NCBI GenBank assembly: GCA_022824185.1
Contig: JAJEAU010000010.1
Location: 186,001-250,000 of the forward strand
Direction of reading: 5' to 3'
Source of the DNA: Dehalococcoidia bacterium
GTDB lineage: Bacteria; Chloroflexota; Dehalococcoidia; Lucifugimonadales; Lucifugimonadaceae
Length of the DNA stretch: 64,000 nucleotides
The notes under the pieces were generated by a model. The model ran no database searches. It saw only the letters and a program-made list of their open reading frames with translations, and was not told the DNA's origin. This document shows, in pieces, positions 30,598-38,676 of this stretch (position 1 is its first letter; each line of letters starts with the position of its first letter). A program made the position numbers and the translations under genes.

Positions 30598-30717
30598 TTA
30601 AATATGGTTGGTGTGCTTTTAAGATTTAGTGAATGTGCAGTTTCTGTGCTTTCAGCAAAATGAAGCAGAAATAGACTTACAGAAGACCGAAAAATCTTCA
30701 ATAATGGAGGTGTTGAG

Positions 30718-33099
30718 TTGAAGGAAATCGACCAGCTTGCTGAGGAGAACGAGTCGCTACGCAGCCGACTCTCCCGGCTGAGCAACGCCAGCCTCCGAAT
30801 CACCGAAGACCTGGACCTCGACGTTGCGCTCCAGGAGATCGCCGACGAGGCTCGCTCCCTGACCGGCGCCAGCTACGCCGTGGTCGCCTCCCTCGGCGAG
30901 TCCGGCGAGGCGGAGTCCCTGTTGGCCTCCGGCCTGAACGCCGATGAGGCCGGCCGACTTTGGGAGATCCCGGGAGGTCCGCGTTTCTTCGAGCACCTCA
31001 GCGCCCTCCCGGGCCCGCTGCGGGTGGCGGACTTCGCCGACCACGCAAGGTCCGTCGGACTCCCCGAGTTCCTCCCGCCCATGCCGATGAGCTCCCTGCT
31101 GGCGGCTCCCGTCCGTCACCGAGGCGCAGGCGTCGGACACATCTACGTTGCCAGGAGCGCACCCGGCGAGGAGTTCAGCCGTGAGGACGAGGAGACGCTG
31201 GTGATGTTCGCATCCCAGTCCGCGCTGGTCATCTCCAACGCCCGCAGGCTCAGGGACGAGCGGCGGGCCAGGGCGGTCCTGGAGACGCTGATCGACACCT
31301 CGCCCATCGGGGTGGTCGTCTTAGATGCGAAGACGGGAACGCCGGCGTCCTTCAACCGGGAGGCGAGACGGCTGGCCGACGGCCTCCTCGGACTGGGACA
31401 GTCGACGGAAGAGGTGCTGGACACGCTGACCGTCAGACGCGCCGACGGACAGGAGACGGCCCTGTCGGATCTGACCCTGGCCCGGCTGATGAGCGCGGGC
31501 GAGTCGGTGCGGGCCGAGGAGATGGCGCTGCTGGCACCTGACGGCGGCAGGGTGTCCGTGCTGGTCAACGCAACGCCCATCCGCTCGGACCGCGGAGAGG
31601 TGGAGTCCTACGTGGCCACCCTCCAGGACCTGACGGAGCTGGAGGAGCTGGCCCGGCTGCGGGCCGACTTTTTGGCGATGGCGAGTCACGAACTGCGCGC
31701 GCCGCTGACATCCATCAAGGGGTCCGTCGCCACGCTGCGGAATCTGGGACTCTCCCTGGACTCGGAGGAGACGCTGCAGTTCCACAGGATCATCGAGGAC
31801 CGGGCCGACCACATGCAGCGACTCATCACCGACCTGCTGGACGTGGCCCGCATCGAGGCGGGCGCGCTGTCGATCTATCCCGAGCCAGTCGACGTGGACG
31901 CCCTTGCGGACCGGGCCAGGGTCGCATTCCTGAGCAGAGGAGGCGGGCACGATGTCCAAATCAACATCCAGCGCAACCTTCCAAGGGTGACGGCCGACCC
32001 TCGGCGCATCGCCCATGTGATGGACAACCTCCTGTCCAACGCCGCAAGGCATTCCCCGGAGTCGTCCCGCATCCGGATCACCGCCGTGCAGCGCGGCGTC
32101 CACGTGGAGATCTGCGTCGCCGACGGCGGCGTGGGGATATCCGCCGAGCGTCTGCCGCTCCTGTTTGCAAAGACCTCCGTGCTCGACGGCGACAGTGGCG
32201 GACTCCCCGAGTCGGGCATGAAGCTCGCCATCTGCAAAGGAGTAGTGGAGGCGCACGGGGGGCGGATAAGGGCGGAGAGCGACGGTTACGGAAAGGGGGC
32301 GCGGCTCATCTTCACACTTCCCACGGTCGAGGCGTACGAGCACGTGGAACCAGAGCAGCCCTCATCGCGACGACGGCGGTCCGGCAGAAACCGGATCCGC
32401 ATCCTGGCCGTGGACGGCGACCAGCAGACGCTCAGACGCGTGCGCGTCACCCTGGAGGAAGCGGGTTACGACCCAACCGTGACAAGCGACCCGAAGGCGG
32501 TGAGCCGACTCATGGAGGAGACGAGGCCCCACATGGTCATTCTCGACCTGATGCTGCCGGACACCGACGGGGTGCAGCTGATGGGGGTCGTCCGCAGCAT
32601 CGCCGACGTGCCGGTGATCTTCCTGTCCGCCTACGGCGGCGATGGTAACGTGACGCGCGCACTGGAGGCCGGGGCCGACGACTACATCGTCAAGTCGTTC
32701 TCCCAGACCGAAATGGTGGCGAGAGTCCGGGCGGTCCTGCGCAGGTGGACGGCTACTAGGTCGGCGGAACCGCCCGAGCCATACGAGGTTGGCGAGTTGA
32801 AGGTCAACTACGCCGAGCGCAGGGTCTCCATCGCTGGTAACCCCGTGCAGCTGACGGACACCGAGTACCGGTTGCTCCTGGAGCTGTCGGCCAACGCCGG
32901 CCGGGTGCTGGCCCACGCCGAGCTCCTGCAACGTGTCTGGGGCCCGGCGCACTCCGGCCGCAGCGGCGCCGTGCGCTCCGTCGTCAAGAACCTGCGGCGA
33001 AAGCTGGGCGACGACGCGAGCAACCCCGCATACATCCTCAACGAACCCCGCGTCGGCTACCGGATGCCGAAGGTGGAGACGCGGGACGAGGAGCGCTAA
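30718..33099 (+). CDS. Single-chain hybrid two-component protein: GAF-PAS-HisKA-HATPase_c-REC-OmpR-type wHTH
   Basis: MASHELRAPLTSIKGSVATLRNLG; NLLSNAARHSPES; ADGGVGIS; REC VILDLMLPDTDG with YIVKSF; wHTH LTDTEYRLLLELSANAGRVLAHAELLQRVWGP...PRVGYRMPK. TTG start preceded by GGAGGTG. Confidence 0.93.
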   Translation: MKEIDQLAEENESLRSRLSRLSNASLRITEDLDLDVALQEIADEARSLTGASYAVVASLGESGEAESLLASGLNADEAGRLWEIPGGPRFFEHLSALPGPLRVADFADHARSVGLPEFLPPMPMSSLLAAPVRHRGAGVGHIYVARSAPGEEFSREDEETLVMFASQSALVISNARRLRDERRARAVLETLIDTSPIGVVVLDAKTGTPASFNREARRLADGLLGLGQSTEEVLDTLTVRRADGQETALSDLTLARLMSAGESVRAEEMALLAPDGGRVSVLVNATPIRSDRGEVESYVATLQDLTELEELARLRADFLAMASHELRAPLTSIKGSVATLRNLGLSLDSEETLQFHRIIEDRADHMQRLITDLLDVARIEAGALSIYPEPVDVDALADRARVAFLSRGGGHDVQINIQRNLPRVTADPRRIAHVMDNLLSNAARHSPESSRIRITAVQRGVHVEICVADGGVGISAERLPLLFAKTSVLDGDSGGLPESGMKLAICKGVVEAHGGRIRAESDGYGKGARLIFTLPTVEAYEHVEPEQPSSRRRRSGRNRIRILAVDGDQQTLRRVRVTLEEAGYDPTVTSDPKAVSRLMEETRPHMVILDLMLPDTDGVQLMGVVRSIADVPVIFLSAYGGDGNVTRALEAGADDYIVKSFSQTEMVARVRAVLRRWTATRSAEPPEPYEVGELKVNYAERRVSIAGNPVQLTDTEYRLLLELSANAGRVLAHAELLQRVWGPAHSGRSGAVRSVVKNLRRKLGDDASNPAYILNEPRVGYRMPKVETRDEER

Positions 33100-33113
33100 G
33101 GGAAACGTTTCCC
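33100..33113. promoter_or_regulatory. Perfect 14-bp palindrome directly after the kinase-regulator stop codon
   Basis: GGGAAACGTTTCCC. Confidence 0.4.
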
Positions 33114-33431
33114 GCGTCCCTTCGTCCCCATGCGCCACATTATCGGAATCGCGAGTCCGCGGTGCATCGATAGACTGCCGAGCCACAACTCAAAGATGAA
33201 GTCGAACGAGTAGATATGGAACAGGAGGTGACCAGGGCGGGGAAAACTGGGCAACGCTGCTGAATGATTGGCTCCCCAGCACGTATGCGGTCGTGAACAA
33301 GGGACCGATGATCTGTGTCCCGGGGCTAGGGCATGTGCCAAAGGTTCGGGATCTAGCGACTACCCTCACAACAACGATCAGTTGGTTTACTTTCCGCACG
33401 CGTTTGAGAACGACAACATGACCGAGTACAG

Positions 33432-33851
33432 ATGGACCGCTGTGAAGACAGCCGCTCGAACCGTGAACAAAACGAGAGTGGATGGCACGACATTCCAACA
33501 ACACACATATTACTTGCCGCGTACGTTGAAACACGAACTCGGTCACACGGCTGCGTCCGTACGCCCGCGATGACCGATCCGTTTACCGATTCTTTCACAA
33601 AGGTGAGCTTCTACTTCCGCAAAGGGTTCGACTGGGCTCCGGGTGAGATCCTGCCCGGTACTCAGTGCTCGGTCATGGAAATTTGGGCGGCACACGAAAC
33701 TGGGCACGCGTACGGAATGGGCTCGCTTTCCAACGGACATGCGACACTTCCCGATGACCAGACGATTATGCGGTCAAACATTTCAGACGCTCTGTGCGAG
33801 CCGCAGCCTCTCGACGCTGTCGCAATGATGGCACTCTACCAGTCCAGATAG
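33432..33851 (+). pseudogene. Metallopeptidase-like C-terminal fragment(s), probably decayed
   Basis: AAHETGHAYGMGSLSNGH (HExxHxxG) and DAVAMMALYQSR end; a second HELGHTA motif sits in another frame at 33268-33573. Confidence 0.5.
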
Positions 33852-33860
33852 GAAGATCTG

Positions 33861-35405
33861 ATGCTGTTCAAATCAATGACTGCGGCATCGACCCTGTTTT
33901 GCGCGTGGTTGTTCGTCGCTTGCACCTCGATGGCCGTTCAGGAAGTAGTAGAGGTGTCATATCTTGATACAGTGATCGAACCCTGTGTTCCTGTGGACGG
34001 AACCGACACGGACCCGTGTGCCCCTGTCGAAAGTTTCCCCTTGGTAGAGTCCGCCGGACTCGGCTCGGAAGTACACGGTGACGTACCTCCGACACTCAAA
34101 GAAGCGATGTGGGACCCGCGACTGGCAGAAGATGCCGTTCATATCGTAGTTAGAGCCACATATCTACCGGGTACCACGCGGTGCTCCACCAGACTGTTCG
34201 TCCCTTTCCCTCATCTGGTTGAGGAGTACGAGGACCCTAGTAGCGTTCGCTACTTACTCTGCTTCATCGACGCCCGAGTCAACGAATACATAGTCGGACG
34301 CGGGTCACCGAGGCTGTCGGTCATGATCGGAGGCCTGGGACTCAACATACACGACTATCCCTCGAATGAACAGTACCTTTCAGCAGTGGAAGTTTATGCT
34401 GCGCAGTTAGCAGATCAGTACGATTCGGTTTACTCGGGAGTTGAACGCGTCGTTCTGTTGTCGCCTTCATGGACCCTATCCACTGAGGCGTGGGTCGTGT
34501 CAGGATCGTTCTGGGATGTTCAGAGAAACGCTGCGGGTGAAGTGATAACGATACCTTCATACATCCACGCGTTTCCCAACGAAGGCAGAATGTCGCTGGT
34601 AGACTTCGCGGGCGAGGTGCAGAGAGTTCATAGAACAGTAGTATCAGAGGCAGAATCAATTGCAAGTGGCCAGAGCGAACGTGTTATGCCTTTGTTTATA
34701 ACCGACACACACGACTTAAAAAGCTACTATTCGCACTTCGGAGCATACGACAACTCAGTTGCTACTCCTGCGCCGCCACCGACGGTCACTGGGGGCGTTC
34801 CTCACACTCCGACTCCCACCCCCGAACCGCCCGACGACGGCGGCGCAGTAGGCGGTATCGACACCCCGACGCCAACTCCATCACCAACTCCCACCCCAAC
34901 GCCAACACCCGTCCCATCCGACGAAGGCGGAGCGTCAGGCGCGGTCGAAACGCCAACGCAGACTCCAACCCCCACTCCCGAACCGCCGCCCGCGCAGGCG
35001 ACGTCTTGCTCCACCGATGTCGGCGCTCTCACGGCGAGTTCCGAATGGAGCGGCGCGTGGGACGACGCCGAATGCCGCGCGCATCACCGCGCCGACAGCC
35101 CGGCGCGCTACTTCACATTTACCCTAGCCGCGGAGACGACCGTCTCGATCACCCTGACCTCGCAGTCGGAAGCCGCGGCCCTCTTCGTGTCGACCGGCGG
35201 CGATCCCAACAGCGGCTGGGGCGCCGCGCCTCAAGGCACCTACGCCAACCGCATCCAAACCCGCCTCACCAACGGCAAGCTCCTCCACAACGCAACACCC
35301 GCCGCCACCCTCACCCTCACCGCCGGCACCCACACCATCGAAACCGCCGGCCCATCAGACACCACCTTCGCCCTGACGATATCCCCCTCATTCCAGCAAC
35401 CTTGA
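33861..35405 (+). CDS. Lipoprotein with PT-rich linker and C-terminal domain shared with the 1650-aa exoprotein
   Basis: LFCAWLFVACTS lipobox; PTPTPTPTP linker ~34800-34985; C-terminus TSCSTDVGALTASSEWSGAWDDAECRAHH...RYFTFTLAAETTVSITL. Confidence 0.8.
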   Translation: MLFKSMTAASTLFCAWLFVACTSMAVQEVVEVSYLDTVIEPCVPVDGTDTDPCAPVESFPLVESAGLGSEVHGDVPPTLKEAMWDPRLAEDAVHIVVRATYLPGTTRCSTRLFVPFPHLVEEYEDPSSVRYLLCFIDARVNEYIVGRGSPRLSVMIGGLGLNIHDYPSNEQYLSAVEVYAAQLADQYDSVYSGVERVVLLSPSWTLSTEAWVVSGSFWDVQRNAAGEVITIPSYIHAFPNEGRMSLVDFAGEVQRVHRTVVSEAESIASGQSERVMPLFITDTHDLKSYYSHFGAYDNSVATPAPPPTVTGGVPHTPTPTPEPPDDGGAVGGIDTPTPTPSPTPTPTPTPVPSDEGGASGAVETPTQTPTPTPEPPPAQATSCSTDVGALTASSEWSGAWDDAECRAHHRADSPARYFTFTLAAETTVSITLTSQSEAAALFVSTGGDPNSGWGAAPQGTYANRIQTRLTNGKLLHNATPAATLTLTAGTHTIETAGPSDTTFALTISPSFQQP

Positions 35406-35413
35406 GATGCAGC

Positions 35414-35632
35414 ATGATCCTGGCGACCCACAACGGCGATCCGTACGGCGCATGGTCGGACGGCGTGACGATGTGGGTGTCGGACCCGAAACGCGATGAA
35501 CTGCGCTCCTACAGCATGAGCACAGGGGATTATCTGAGCACAATATCGCTTGCAGGTCCGAACGCCAACGCCAAGAGCATCTGGTCCGGCGGTGTCACGA
35601 TGTGGGTGGACGCTCGAGGACGAAATGGGTGA
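35414..35632 (+). pseudogene. Fragment of a beta-propeller-like repeat protein
   Basis: GAWSDGVTMWVSDPKRDELRSYSMSTGDYLSTISLAGPNANAKSIWSGGVTMWVD: about 1.5 repeat units, no signal, overlaps next ORF. Confidence 0.5.
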
Positions 35633-35646
35633 ATAGGGAAGAACCG

Positions 35647-37428
35647 TTGAACAAGAAACGCATCGCGCAAATCGCACGAGTTGTTTGTGTGCTTGCAATT
35701 TTAGCCATAATCACCGGGTGTCTGGGTAGCCGAAGACAGATTGACGAGCAAGTATCGGTTGAACCTGATGTGGTAGCTACTGCTGTAGAAATTGGAGCAA
35801 CTGCTGCAACAGCCCCCCAACCTACATCTACAACACTCCCCCAGCCGCCCACCACCATCAAGCCTACCCCGCTCCCCGAGGAAGTGTGGGTCCAGTGGCC
35901 ACCCGAGAACCCAATTGCCGGGAGCGGAGAACATATTGAAGTGTTCAGATCTGGGGAGTATCCGTTGTATGTGAACATATCGATAGAGGAGCGTATCGCC
36001 ATATCTGATGTAGTTGCACGCGCCGAGTATCTGTCTGCCGAAATGGGGGCGAGAAACGTCGGCGGGAGCTACCTTCCAGTTGTCCGTTATAAATTCCTAA
36101 TGTTGGAACATTTGAAAGGCTCGAGCAATTCGGAGGTCATCGTAGAAACCACGATTTTGGAACCTTTGGAGTGGCTCGAACATCAGGATGCTCTCAAAAC
36201 GTCTGGCATCGTGCTTGGAAATCACAAACATTGGTACGACCGCGAAATGGTGCTCATGTTGCTGAACTCCTCAAGAACTCATTTCAGCAACCCAATCACT
36301 GACAATTCCGCTATCTATGTTTTTGCGGGGCCAGGTAACCAGCACTCTGACAGGTTCATGGTCGGAAGTAAAGAGAATGTAGCCTGGTTCCCGGCAACAA
36401 ATGGAGTGGCAGGTAGCGACAATCAGCAGTTCATTACCGAACTCCTTAACGGGTCAGCCAGCGGCACCGTTTCTGCGACCATGTCTCTTCGCGAGTTCAA
36501 ACAGTTAGTAAATCGTGTTGACGTACGGGGTAGCGAACAAACTGACCAAACCAAACTTAGTGAGTGCGCCCGGCGAAGGTACGCGTCGGGAATTAGTTCG
36601 CGACAATACGAGGATCCTGAAACCCTCGTTGAGTTTGCAGCATCCTCTGGTGCGGCCTCTGGCACTGTTTTCCACACTTCTGACGACTATGGCGTCGAAG
36701 ACTGGGGATACTCCATAGATTTCCTCACTGGAGATTTAGGCGGTGTTGTAGTGACAGAAATTATCGACGATGATGAAGACCCAGTTAACGGTTACGAGAC
36801 ACGATGGTCTTTGAACCGCCCCGTGCCGATGGGGACTTACGCCAACTACTTCAAGTCCACATTGTCCGTTGAAGCTTTGATTGAATTGTCAAAATCGAAC
36901 CCTTGTTTCGTCGAAGGCGAATACAGCGAAATGACGCTAGACGAACTAAAAGCCGCCCAACCCGAAAGCAACGACAAGTGGAATATCACTGTCACGGCCC
37001 CACCCGACACAGTCCACGAAGCGTTCTTCGATCCGGGTGCTGACGGTGCCGCGCACGGGTACGAGCAAGACAGCTATGGCAGGTTCGAGCCTGCGACCGC
37101 CGAGGGCATCGACTTCGCTGTCTCCAAGCTTACTTGGCAGGATGGTCAAGTGTCGATGGCGACGACTGGTTCTCAAACCTTGTCCGCGCACAGCATCGAT
37201 TTCATCAACCTCGACGGCGAAACAGTGCTGTCATTGCCGATCGACTCCACATCCGCAGTCGAGGGAGTATCAGGCGGCTACAGCTGGTGCGTGACAGAGC
37301 AGCCGTGGAAAGACGGAGACCTGCTCATGGCACGCATCCGACTGGCAGGTGCGACCGGCGCATCGTCCGCTGGAGCTCCCATCTGCCTCGAACCTACCGC
37401 GACGCCGAATGCGACTTCCATGCCATAG
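35647..37428 (+). CDS. Hypothetical lipoprotein
   Basis: TTG start giving MNKKRIAQIARVVCVLAILAIITGCLGS lipobox; ORF extends upstream to 35602. Confidence 0.65.
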   Translation: MNKKRIAQIARVVCVLAILAIITGCLGSRRQIDEQVSVEPDVVATAVEIGATAATAPQPTSTTLPQPPTTIKPTPLPEEVWVQWPPENPIAGSGEHIEVFRSGEYPLYVNISIEERIAISDVVARAEYLSAEMGARNVGGSYLPVVRYKFLMLEHLKGSSNSEVIVETTILEPLEWLEHQDALKTSGIVLGNHKHWYDREMVLMLLNSSRTHFSNPITDNSAIYVFAGPGNQHSDRFMVGSKENVAWFPATNGVAGSDNQQFITELLNGSASGTVSATMSLREFKQLVNRVDVRGSEQTDQTKLSECARRRYASGISSRQYEDPETLVEFAASSGAASGTVFHTSDDYGVEDWGYSIDFLTGDLGGVVVTEIIDDDEDPVNGYETRWSLNRPVPMGTYANYFKSTLSVEALIELSKSNPCFVEGEYSEMTLDELKAAQPESNDKWNITVTAPPDTVHEAFFDPGADGAAHGYEQDSYGRFEPATAEGIDFAVSKLTWQDGQVSMATTGSQTLSAHSIDFINLDGETVLSLPIDSTSAVEGVSGGYSWCVTEQPWKDGDLLMARIRLAGATGASSAGAPICLEPTATPNATSMP

Positions 37429-37469
37429 CAGCGTTGATCGCCATCTACCAGTCGCAAGTGCAACAGAGA

Positions 37470-38392
37470 GTGTCGACGGCGAAAAAGACAATCACCATCT
37501 TTCTGCTGACCGTCGCGCTGACGGCGGGCTGCAGCTTCGGACAGGACGAGCCGCCGCAGGCCCAACTGCTGACGGCTACGATTGCTCCCTGCGCTCCGAT
37601 TGCCGGAGCGAGCATAGATCCATGTTCGCAAGCCGCATCGTTGGAGACGCCTAGTTTGGCACTCACAAGTTCGTCTCCATTCGACGACCCTCCCACATTG
37701 AAAGAGCACATGCGTCCCGACCTCCCCGAGGCGTCGACTCACATAATCGCCAGAGCCACTTTTTTGCCGAATACCACTCGATGTACGCTCAGTCCGTGGA
37801 CTCCTTATCCCCACTGGCTGGCGGAAACTGAGTTTACGGCGGAAGTCGCCGCTGAAAAGCATTACATGTGGTGCTTCACCGATGCGCGGGTCAACGAATA
37901 CATCGTGGGAGACGGTCCCGATCGACTGCAGATCGCCGTCTATGGCATCGGCTTCGAGCCGTGGGAGTTTCGAGACGACGGCCACAAAGAAACTGTCCTG
38001 AATCATTGGGCGGGCGAATTTGGATCAAGACACGAGGGTGTTGAGCGGGTTCTGATGCTGGCCCCTTCATGAAACTTGGCAAACAAGATGTGGATAACGA
38101 CCACGTTCTTCGATGTTCAGCTTAACGACGGAGGAAACGCCGTCGGGGTTTCGTCTTACGGCGCTCACCAGCCCGAAATTCCTTTGACGCAGTTGACAAA
38201 CGACCTTCAGACCGCGCACAACGCTCTCGTGACAGAGGTGAAAGGACTTGCCGTTGGATCGGAGGACGCAGGCATACCTCCCGTGTTCCTTACGGATACA
38301 AACGACTTGAGTTCTTAATTCAATCGCTACGGAGCCTACGAAAGCGTGATCGCCACTCCAGCACCGCCACCGCCTGTTCAATCAGGGCGTTG
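37470..38392 (+). pseudogene. Disrupted paralogue of the 33861-35405 lipoprotein (in-frame TGA at 38070 and TAA at 38316)
   Basis: Shared segments: CFTDARVNEYIVGDGPDRL vs CFIDARVNEYIVGRGSPRL; GVERVLMLAPS* vs GVERVVLLSPSW; FLTDTNDLSS*FNRYGAYESVIATPAPPPP vs FITDTHDLKSYYSHFGAYDNSVATPAPPP. Confidence 0.8.
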
Positions 38393-38449
38393 ACTCTGTC
38401 GTTCTGGAGTTACAAGAATCCGGTATGACCTTAGACAACCAAATATCGC

Positions 38450-38533
38450 TGGTGGGGGAGGCGGGATTCGAACCCGCACGGCCGAAGCCACATGCTCCTA
38501 AGGCATGCGCGTCTACCATTCCGCCACTCCCCC
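38450..38533 (-). tRNA. tRNA-Leu (anticodon TAG), CCA encoded
   Basis: Reverse complement GGGGGAGTGGCGGAATGGTAGACGCGCATGCCTTAGGAGCATGTGGCTTCGGCCGTGCGGGTTCGAATCCCGCCTCCCCCACCA: 7-bp acceptor, CATGC-CTTAGGA-GCATG anticodon arm, T-loop GGTTCGAATCC. Confidence 0.95.
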
Positions 38534-38676
38534 TAAATGCCCCTCGCTTCAATGGTACTTCGGCGCCCTATTCGATTGGCAGATTACATCGTGCGCCACG
38601 CGTCGAGCGATTAGGGGATCGTTAGTACACTGACATTTGCACGACTAGTTTGCCGTTCTAACAAGGGAAACACGAA

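Noticed and set aside
31321-32343. 340-codon minus-strand ORF antisense to the kinase-regulator
   Set aside because: Overlaps clear HisKA/HATPase coding sequence; no recognisable protein features.
34800-34985. Coding for a PT-repeat as a phase-variable tract
   Set aside because: Codons vary (ACC/ACT/ACG, CCA/CCC/CCG), so there is no long pure nucleotide repeat suited to slippage.
38070-38318. TGA/TAA recoding (selenocysteine or alternative code)
   Set aside because: Two different stop codons in one paralogue, replacing Trp and Tyr; nonsense decay is simpler, and other genes in the window end normally with TGA and TAA.
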